In this document: in pieces, positions 1 to 4,637 of the stretch
Position numbering within the stretch: position 1 is the stretch's first letter
Layout: each line of letters opens with the position of its first letter
From: Thermomicrobiales bacterium
GTDB lineage: Bacteria > Chloroflexota > Chloroflexia > Thermomicrobiales > UBA6265
DNA length: 5,913 nucleotides
Reading direction: 5' to 3'
Assembly: GCA_025928535.1 (NCBI GenBank)
Contig: JAICJJ010000201.1
Span: forward strand, 1-5,913
Notes under the pieces: generated by a model
Database searches by the model: none
What the model saw: the letters and a program-made list of their open reading frames with translations, nothing else
Told to the model about the DNA's origin: nothing
Program-made: the position numbers and the translations under genes

Positions 1-148
1 CGTGGGTTCCAGAGGAGGCCCTGGCTCGAAACGGCGCGTCTGAAGGCCGTTCATGGGCGTCCAGGGCGCGCTCCAATCCGCATGGCGTCGCCGCGTGTTG
101 GCCACGCTCTGTCTCACCCGCGGCGACGTATTCTTCCCTGATTGATTC

Positions 149-181
149 GCCGAACGACACTTCGGTCCCGCTCAGTTCGGC
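149..181 (-). terminator. Inverted repeat after the nitroreductase gene, possible weak terminator
   Basis: A 7-bp inverted repeat, GCCGAAC / GTTCGGC, is separated by 19 nt and starts about 20 nt after the TGA stop of the tandem nitroreductase gene. The position suits a 3' end structure. The sequence that follows on the minus strand (GAATCAATC) has no run of T, and the loop is long, so it is a poor intrinsic terminator. It could instead be an mRNA 3' stabiliser or chance pairing in GC-rich DNA. The rest of positions 1-200 shows no convincing gene on either strand; only short open stretches touching the window edge are present. Confidence 0.22.
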
Positions 182-200
182 AAGGCGTGGCCGGCGTCCG

Positions 201-1748
201 TCAGCGGCGATCCGGACGCGGCGCGGGCGTGCCGATGGCGAGCAGGAACATGACGGCCGCCTCATCCGGCATCGCCAGGGCGGCAGGAACCTCCGAGTCG
301 ATGAAGGTCAACCCGGTCGCTCCGAGGCCGCACGCATAGGCGGCGAACCAGCACTTGCCGCCGACGAGGGCCGCGCCCAACTGGGCCAGGCGATAGCCCC
401 GCGCGCCATAGTGACGCATGATGCGCGGCAAATCGGTCAGCCACCAGAAATCGACCGCGGCATCGCCGGCCAACTCCTGGTCGAGCGCAAGTCTGGTCAT
501 CAATTCTCGGGAGGCGGCCTCATCCAGCGCTCGCCGCGGCTCCAGGGCGTGCGCATCCGGCCAATATCGGTAGATGCCCGGAGCCAGTCCTTGCGCCGCA
601 TTGACGGCGACGATCAGTTCGTTGAGCGGGATGGCCGCCGGGCCGAACACGTCCGAGGAGATCGGCCGCGTCGCGGCGGAGAGGATGATCGACAACGCGC
701 GGAGCGAGATCGGCTCCTGAGCGAACCGCCGGGTCGAGCCGCGACGGCGAATGATGGCTTCGACCGGATCGCGCGGCCAGTCCGCGGGCGGAACAACCGG
801 CAACGGAATGGTCGGACCGGTCGGACCGGCCGGCGCGGCGAGATTCGGCGCGGCGCGCCAACGTCGGACGTGGTCCGGATCGGCCAGTTCGGTGGCGCGC
901 TGGGCTTCGCCAGTGATCGGATAGGCGATCTCGCGGGGCGAGACGGGCGCCACGGGCAACCCCAGCGGCGCCGCCGATCGAGGCGCGGGAACCGGATGAC
1001 CGCGGCCGAGCGGGACGAGGGCGACGATGAATTCGCGATCCGGATCGATGTCCAGCAACCGGGCGACGGGGCGGTCGGCGAAGCCGAGCACGATGGAAGC
1101 CGGCCAGCCCTCGGCGGCGGCGACGGCGAGAGTGTTCGGCAACATCGTGCCGATGTCCCAGAAGACGTGGCGGTAGGCGCGAGCCGCATACTTCCAGGCG
1201 TTGCGCCAGACGACGCTGGTGGCGATGAGGACCGCCGGCGCCTCGGTCAGCGCCGACTCGTCGGCAGCCGCCGCGGCAAGCGCGCCGCGATAGTCCCCCG
1301 CCCGCAGTTGACGCACGGCGTCGTCGTCCGGGTCATAGTGGTAGACCCCCGCCGCCAGGCCGTCGAGGTCGCCGCAGACCAGATACAACTCCTGGTGGAA
1401 GCGCGCGCCGGTACAGGGCGCGGCCCGAAACCCAAAGGTCTCCCCATTGACGGTCAAGCGGCGGGTCACGCCGTTGGTCAAGCGGCAGAGGCGTCCGAGC
1501 GTCGCGAGATTCATCGGCGCGGGCGACGACGCCGCCGCGAGGCCGGCGATGGCGGCGAGCGCCGGGATGGGCGGGAGGTCGGGCGCGGGCGGAATGGGGA
1601 TCGGCGGCAGGGTCGGATAGACCTTGTAGGGGTGGGGCCGGAGTTCAGGATCGAGGGAGCCGGCGTACTGCTCGTCGAGGTCCGCGGAGCGATGGTCGGT
1701 GATGGCGTGATAGCGCTGCAGGACGGCGGCGCCGGCGGCGTCGGTCAT
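201..1748 (-). CDS. Tandem nitroreductase, SagB/ThcOx-type FMN-dependent dehydrogenase
   Basis: A 515-residue cytoplasmic protein made of two nitroreductase-fold halves; no signal peptide or membrane segment is seen. Half 1 (about 80-255) has the SagB-like series: GVTRR near 93-97, APCTGARF...ELY at 110-122, GVYHYDP at 134-140, WKYAARAYR at 185-193, and a closing LVPLG. Half 2 (about 328-510) starts with the flavin-binding RRRGSTRRF at 334-342 and repeats the pattern: GIYRYWP at 391-397, RHYGARGYR at 445-453, and a closing LLAIG. Family members are FMN-dependent oxidoreductases; the SagB/McbC branch oxidises azolines to azoles in modified peptides. No YcaO or precursor peptide gene is visible, so the substrate is unknown. 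A proline-rich stretch lies at 45-62 and another proline-rich linker at about 302-324. The start at 1748 was chosen because GAGAGGA lies 7 nt upstream; a GTG or ATG nine codons earlier lacks that support. The gene is set apart from the Rieske gene by 254 nt and probably has its own promoter. Confidence 0.87.
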   Translation of the reverse strand: MTDAAGAAVLQRYHAITDHRSADLDEQYAGSLDPELRPHPYKVYPTLPPIPIPPAPDLPPIPALAAIAGLAAASSPAPMNLATLGRLCRLTNGVTRRLTVNGETFGFRAAPCTGARFHQELYLVCGDLDGLAAGVYHYDPDDDAVRQLRAGDYRGALAAAAADESALTEAPAVLIATSVVWRNAWKYAARAYRHVFWDIGTMLPNTLAVAAAEGWPASIVLGFADRPVARLLDIDPDREFIVALVPLGRGHPVPAPRSAAPLGLPVAPVSPREIAYPITGEAQRATELADPDHVRRWRAAPNLAAPAGPTGPTIPLPVVPPADWPRDPVEAIIRRRGSTRRFAQEPISLRALSIILSAATRPISSDVFGPAAIPLNELIVAVNAAQGLAPGIYRYWPDAHALEPRRALDEAASRELMTRLALDQELAGDAAVDFWWLTDLPRIMRHYGARGYRLAQLGAALVGGKCWFAAYACGLGATGLTFIDSEVPAALAMPDEAAVMFLLAIGTPAPRPDRR

Positions 1749-1755
1749 GACGACA

Positions 1756-1762
1756 TCCTCTC
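1756..1762 (-). promoter_or_regulatory. Ribosome binding site of the tandem nitroreductase
   Basis: GAGAGGA on the minus strand is spaced 7 nt from the ATG at 1748. It fixes that ATG as the likely start, in preference to the in-frame upstream candidate at 1775, which would place this site inside the coding region. Confidence 0.6.
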
Positions 1763-1792
1763 GATCTGCGCCCACGGCGCATGGTCGAGCCC

Positions 1793-1798
1793 ATCATA
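1793..1798 (-). promoter_or_regulatory. Possible -10 box for the nitroreductase gene
   Basis: TATGAT on the minus strand differs by one base from the TATAAT consensus and stands out in GC-rich DNA. It lies 45 nt upstream of the chosen ATG, which would give a leader of about 35-40 nt. No good -35 hexamer is seen 16-18 nt further upstream (the sequence there is close to TTCCAG), so the call rests on the -10 element and position alone. Confidence 0.3.
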
Positions 1799-1850
1799 CG
1801 TCGGCGCCCTCCGGGCTGGAAGCGCCGGCGGCACAGGGGGCCAGCGAGGG

Positions 1851-1946
1851 TCATTGGTCATCCTGGCGCAGGAAGGATCTCGGCCGACGGAAACGCATCT
1901 TCCGCCTGACCAAGATCCTTCGCCTGCGGGCTCAGGATGACCATGA
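1851..1946. repeat. 96-nt imperfect palindrome, REP/MITE-like dispersed repeat unit
   Basis: The element folds almost end to end. Outer arms 1851-1854 plus 1856-1865 (TCAT, GGTCATCCTG) pair with 1933-1946 (CAGGATGACC, ATGA), with a single bulged T at 1855. Next, GCAGG at 1868-1872 pairs with CCTGC at 1923-1927. AAGGATCT at 1873-1880 pairs with AGATCCTT at 1913-1920. An apical CGGAA/TTCCG (1888-1892 / 1900-1904) closes a 7-nt loop. From memory, GTCATCCTG...CGAAGGATCT motifs are abundant intergenic palindromes in many GC-rich bacteria, including Chloroflexota; this was not checked. It lies between two minus-strand genes and encodes nothing. It may be a non-autonomous mobile repeat or an RNA-level structure that helps end or stabilise the P450-Rieske transcript. 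Confidence 0.68.
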
Positions 1947-1969
1947 AAACCGGCCGCGCTGCTCGCGGC
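1946..1969 (-). terminator. Terminator-like hairpin after the Rieske ferredoxin gene
   Basis: On the minus strand, 33 nt after the Rieske TGA, GCCGCG-AGCAG-CGCGGC forms a perfect 6-bp stem with a 5-nt loop (1953-1969). It is followed by CGGTTTTC, which gives a short run of four T. The stem is all G/C and well placed to end the P450-Rieske transcript. The T run is short and begins 3 nt after the stem, so termination may be partial or helped by the long palindrome directly downstream. Confidence 0.42.
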
Positions 1970-2002
1970 GACGGGTAATTGGAGCGATCGGTCGGCGCCC
2001 TT

Positions 2003-2320
2003 TCAGGACGGCGCGACCTGAATCTCGTCGCCGACGACCCGCACCCGGTAGGTCTTCGCGCCTTCGACGACCGGCGGGCCGACGGCCCGCCCGGTCCGGA
2101 TGTCGTACGCGCCGCCATGCAGCGGGCATTCGAGCTCGTCGCCGATGATCTGGCCATCGGCGAGCGAGGCCCCTTCGTGGGTGCAGATGTCGCCCAGCGC
2201 GTAGAACTCGCCGTCGAGGTCGATCAGGCAAATCGGCTCGCCGCCGACTTCGACGTACATCAACTCGCCGGGGCTCATGTCGCCGACGTTGGCGACCGTT
2301 TCGAATCCTTCGTCGTCCAT
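2003..2320 (-). CDS. Rieske-type [2Fe-2S] ferredoxin (BphF/NdoA-like)
   Basis: A 105-residue soluble protein with one Rieske domain. The cluster ligands are visible as C46-x-H48 and C65-x2-H68, with 16 residues between H48 and C65 (CTHEGASLADG ... ELECPLHGGAYD). This is the two-box Rieske pattern of the small ferredoxins that serve aromatic-ring dioxygenases; Cys binds one iron and His the other. The conserved turn DIRTGRAVGPP follows. The length of about 105 residues is normal for these ferredoxins and there is no oxygenase domain, so it is an electron carrier and not a terminal oxygenase. It begins just after the P450 stop, which suggests co-transcription and service as the P450's redox partner; that role is inferred. 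NirD-like or other redox roles are possible. The start at 2320 is favoured because GGGGA lies 5 nt upstream. An in-frame ATG at 2332 (four more residues) is an alternative without a clear ribosome site. No reductase is visible nearby. Confidence 0.9.
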   Translation of the reverse strand: MDDEGFETVANVGDMSPGELMYVEVGGEPICLIDLDGEFYALGDICTHEGASLADGQIIGDELECPLHGGAYDIRTGRAVGPPVVEGAKTYRVRVVGDEIQVAPS

Positions 2321-2343
2321 CCCGTTCCCCATGGTCGGCGACG

Positions 2344-3729
2344 CTAGAAGAGCAACGGCACCTGCCGGAAGCCGCGCAGGAAACTGCCGCCCCATGTCAC
2401 ATCGTCCGCCGGCACGGCGAGGCGAAGATGCGGATAGCGCCGGGCCAGCGTCTCGAAGGCGACTTGCCCTTCGGTCCGCGCCAGCGGCGCGCCGAGGCAG
2501 ACGTGAATCCCCTTGCCGAAGGCGACGTGCCGATTGGCGTCCGGCCGCGTGATTTCGTAGGCGTCGGGATTGGCGAATTTGGCCGGATCGCGGTTCGCTG
2601 CCGCCAAGCTGACCGTCGCTTCTTCGCCCGGCTCCAGCGTCGTGCCGGCGACGTCCATTTCCTGCGTCGCGATGCGGCGGCCGACGAAATCGACCGGCCC
2701 CCAATAGCGCAGCGTTTCTTCGACCACGTTTTTCGCCAGCGCCGGATCGGCCGTGAGCCTGGCCCATTGCTCGGGGTGGGTCAGCAGCGCGACGACGCCG
2801 TTGCCGACCAGATTGACGGTCGTGACATGCCCGGCCAGGTACATCAGGAAGACCGTCGCCAGCAACTCTTCTTCGGTCAGGATGTCGCCGTCTTCCGCGG
2901 TCTGCACCAAGTTGCTGATCATGTCGTCGGTGGGCTCGCGGCGCTTGCGCTCGAACAATTCCTGCAGATACGACGTGAATTCGCGCAACCCGGCGCGCAC
3001 CTCTTCGTTCATGCCGCGGTCGCGGGCGCGATCGACCCGCAGCAGATTTTCGGTCCACCCGCGAATTCGTTCGCGGTCTTCGCGCGGGATGCCGAGGAGA
3101 TCGGAAATGACCGTCACCGGGAAGGGATAGGCCAGGGCTTCGACAAGTTCCAACCGGCGGTTCGGCGCCGTTTCGCCGCGTTCGGCGGCCGCTTGCTCGG
3201 CCTTGTCGAGCAGATCGTTGACGATCTCTTCGATCTTGCCGCGCATCGCGTTCATCGTCCGGCCGGTAAAACTCGGCTGCACCAGTTTGCGAATCCGGTC
3301 GTGATCGGGCGGGTCGATCGTCAGCAGGCTGCGGGCGAGCGGCCGGAATTCTTCCGGAACTTCCGGTTCCTTGCCATCTTCGGCCGCCGCGCGGGACCGA
3401 ACATCGACCGAAAAGCGGTCGTCCAGCAACGTCTCGACCACGTCGTCGTAGTGGGTGACAAACCAGGTGTCGCGCCGGAAAAAAGCGTTGCGCCTGGCTT
3501 CCTCTTCGGTCTCGTTTTCGGGGCGGGCGAAGCGGACTCGCGCCACCCGGCCTTCCTCGCGCATTTTGGCGTAGGTGTCGTAGGCGGTCGCCATGAACTG
3601 CGGATCGGTCAGGTCGAGTTCGACAACGTCGGCCGACCCGTTCGCCGCGGCGCCGTTGGTCGTGCCCGCGGCCTGTTCCGGCGATGCTTCATTGGTGGTG
3701 TCGTGCGTTGCGATCGATTTCGTCGGCAT
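2344..3729 (-). CDS. Cytochrome P450 (bacterial, soluble class I type)
   Basis: A 461-residue haem monooxygenase with the family marks in order: the DPPDHDRIRKLV helix C segment (139-150; His-Arg propionate contacts), the I-helix AGHVTT at 299-304, the K-helix ExxR (E338, R341), and the haem loop FGKGIHVCLG at 404-413 with C411 as axial ligand, followed by APLAR. There is no membrane anchor, so it is cytoplasmic and must receive electrons from a ferredoxin; the Rieske gene 11-23 nt downstream is the likely donor. Family members hydroxylate or epoxidise small molecules; the substrate cannot be read from the sequence. Oddities: Val302 sits where Glu or Asp is usual in AGxE/DTT. A low-complexity Ala/Thr/Asn/Gly tail of about 35 residues precedes the fold. 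Acidic insertions near 71-80 and 114-127 lengthen it beyond the usual size of about 400. The start is supported by AGGAGGG 6 nt upstream. The CYP family was not assigned. Confidence 0.95.
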   Translation of the reverse strand: MPTKSIATHDTTNEASPEQAAGTTNGAAANGSADVVELDLTDPQFMATAYDTYAKMREEGRVARVRFARPENETEEEARRNAFFRRDTWFVTHYDDVVETLLDDRFSVDVRSRAAAEDGKEPEVPEEFRPLARSLLTIDPPDHDRIRKLVQPSFTGRTMNAMRGKIEEIVNDLLDKAEQAAAERGETAPNRRLELVEALAYPFPVTVISDLLGIPREDRERIRGWTENLLRVDRARDRGMNEEVRAGLREFTSYLQELFERKRREPTDDMISNLVQTAEDGDILTEEELLATVFLMYLAGHVTTVNLVGNGVVALLTHPEQWARLTADPALAKNVVEETLRYWGPVDFVGRRIATQEMDVAGTTLEPGEEATVSLAAANRDPAKFANPDAYEITRPDANRHVAFGKGIHVCLGAPLARTEGQVAFETLARRYPHLRLAVPADDVTWGGSFLRGFRQVPLLF

Positions 3730-3735
3730 CGTCTG

Positions 3736-3742
3736 CCCTCCT
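3736..3742 (-). promoter_or_regulatory. Strong ribosome binding site of the P450 gene
   Basis: AGGAGGG on the minus strand lies 6 nt before the ATG at 3729. It is a near-perfect Shine-Dalgarno sequence and fixes the start, so the low-complexity N-terminal tail is truly translated and not an artefact of a start placed too far upstream. Confidence 0.75.
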
Positions 3743-3757
3743 GCGCGCGAGCCGCCG

Positions 3758-3791
3758 CGCCAATCCGGCCACGGCCGGGCGGCGCTTGGCG
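3758..3791 (-). repeat. Inverted repeat in the leader of the P450 gene
   Basis: The arms CGCCAA and TTGGCG (3758-3763 and 3786-3791) enclose a second palindrome, CCGGCC-AC-GGCCGG (3765-3778), with one unpaired base on one side and seven on the other. It lies in the 99-nt gap between the transferase and P450 genes, about 15 nt upstream of the P450 ribosome site. It could be a terminator remnant for the upstream operon (no T run follows), a 5' UTR hairpin, or an operator for a dimeric regulator. The function is unknown, and GC-rich DNA makes chance pairing likelier. Confidence 0.35.
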
Positions 3792-3828
3792 ATCAAGACC
3801 TCACGCGCGGCAATCTTGACGACGCAAA

Positions 3829-4590
3829 CTATATATCAAGCAAAGGGATTGCGTCGTCTTTTGCCAGCGGGCAGCCGATCTCCGGCCATCCGCGCGCCAG
3901 GGTAAGCTGGCAAAGCGCGTCCCACGCGGCGGGTGCGGCCGCGCCGTCCGGCGCAAGTGCCGCCGTCAGCAGGTCGAGGTCAGCGACGACGTCGACATCG
4001 AAGGTCGGCGGCAATTCGGCGGTCCGCAAGCCGAGCGCCGCCGCGCGCGCCACCAGCGCGTCGGCTTCCCGGCCGCTGCTCATCGGCGCGCCGGCCAGCA
4101 CGTCGTGCACGCCGCGCAACCCGATCAGATAGTACCCGCCGTCGAATGTCCGGCCGAGGACGAGATCATGATCGAGCAACGCCGCCAGCGCCGCGTCCGC
4201 CGCCGCCCGCGGCAGATGTGGCGAATCGGAGGCGGCGATGACGACCCGTTCGTACCCGTCGTCAGCCGCCCAGCGAAACAGGTTTTCCAGGCGGGCGGCG
4301 AGGCCGTCGCCGCATTGCGGCACGAACCGCGTCGACGCCGGGGATGGCGCGCAGCCGATTTCGATCAGCGTTCGGCGGAAATCGATCTCCGCCGGCGTGT
4401 GCGCCCAGCCGAAATCGTAGCCGGGGTTGTCGCCGGCGCGCGGCGTGAAACGCGCGGCGAGGTCGCGCAAGAACGCCTCGTAAAGCGCGGCCGCCGGCGC
4501 CATGCCGATCGAGGCGCCGAGGCGCGTCTTGGTCGCGCCGGGCACAGGCGCCCGCGCGACGAACAGAAAGAGCGCCGCATGACGTCGCAT
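3829..4590 (-). CDS. TIGR04282/DUF2064 family GT-A-fold transferase
   Basis: A 253-residue soluble protein resembling nucleotide-sugar/nucleotidyl transferases. The N-terminal nucleotide-binding segment FVARAPVPGATKTRLGASIG (10-29) matches the family pattern FxRxPxPGxxKTRL. AASDSPHLP at 119-127 supplies the acidic metal-site region. LGRTFDGGYYLIGL at 145-158 matches the family's GxxxDGGYYLIGL signature, and DVDVVADLDLL (198-208) closes the core. Family members are annotated as putative glycosyltransferases related to CofC/MobA-type folds; donor and acceptor are mostly unknown. The length is normal. The start is fixed by GAGGAGGG 7 nt upstream. It follows the membrane glycosyltransferase by 47 nt, fitting one operon for a glycan or lipid-linked sugar. 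The same reading frame stays open far upstream, but that stretch is an Arg/Ala-rich shadow of the neighbouring gene and not an N-terminal fusion. Confidence 0.86.
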   Translation of the reverse strand: MRRHAALFLFVARAPVPGATKTRLGASIGMAPAAALYEAFLRDLAARFTPRAGDNPGYDFGWAHTPAEIDFRRTLIEIGCAPSPASTRFVPQCGDGLAARLENLFRWAADDGYERVVIAASDSPHLPRAAADAALAALLDHDLVLGRTFDGGYYLIGLRGVHDVLAGAPMSSGREADALVARAAALGLRTAELPPTFDVDVVADLDLLTAALAPDGAAAPAAWDALCQLTLARGWPEIGCPLAKDDAIPLLDI

Positions 4591-4597
4591 CGCTCGA

Positions 4598-4605
4598 CCC
4601 TCCTC
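4598..4605 (-). promoter_or_regulatory. Strong ribosome binding site of the TIGR04282 transferase
   Basis: GAGGAGGG on the minus strand, 7 nt before the ATG at 4590, lies within the 47-nt gap after the membrane glycosyltransferase stop. It decides the start and argues against reading the long open frame upstream as part of this protein. Confidence 0.72.
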
Positions 4606-4637
4606 GCTCGCGTCGTTCGCTCCCTGGCCAACCATCG

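Noticed and set aside
1..200. Possible short coding ends, such as a minus-strand ATG at 54 running off the edge and a plus-strand frame ending near 138
   Set aside because: The stretches are 18-46 codons with no ribosome site, no recognisable motif and ordinary composition; they cannot be told from chance.
411..1940. A 509-codon plus-strand open frame opposite the nitroreductase
   Set aside because: The translation is Arg/Gly/Asp-rich with no family resemblance. It mirrors the codon bias of a well-supported gene on the other strand and runs through the palindromic repeat.
2003..3058. A 351-codon minus-strand frame joining P450-region sequence to the Rieske domain
   Set aside because: The part upstream of about 2332 is an alternative-frame reading of the P450 gene, with Arg-rich composition. 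Only the last 105-109 residues are a real ferredoxin.
2428..3819. A 463-codon plus-strand open frame opposite the P450
   Set aside because: It is the antisense shadow of a P450 with all signature motifs. It has low-complexity Arg/Ala/Gly content and no ribosome site or domain.
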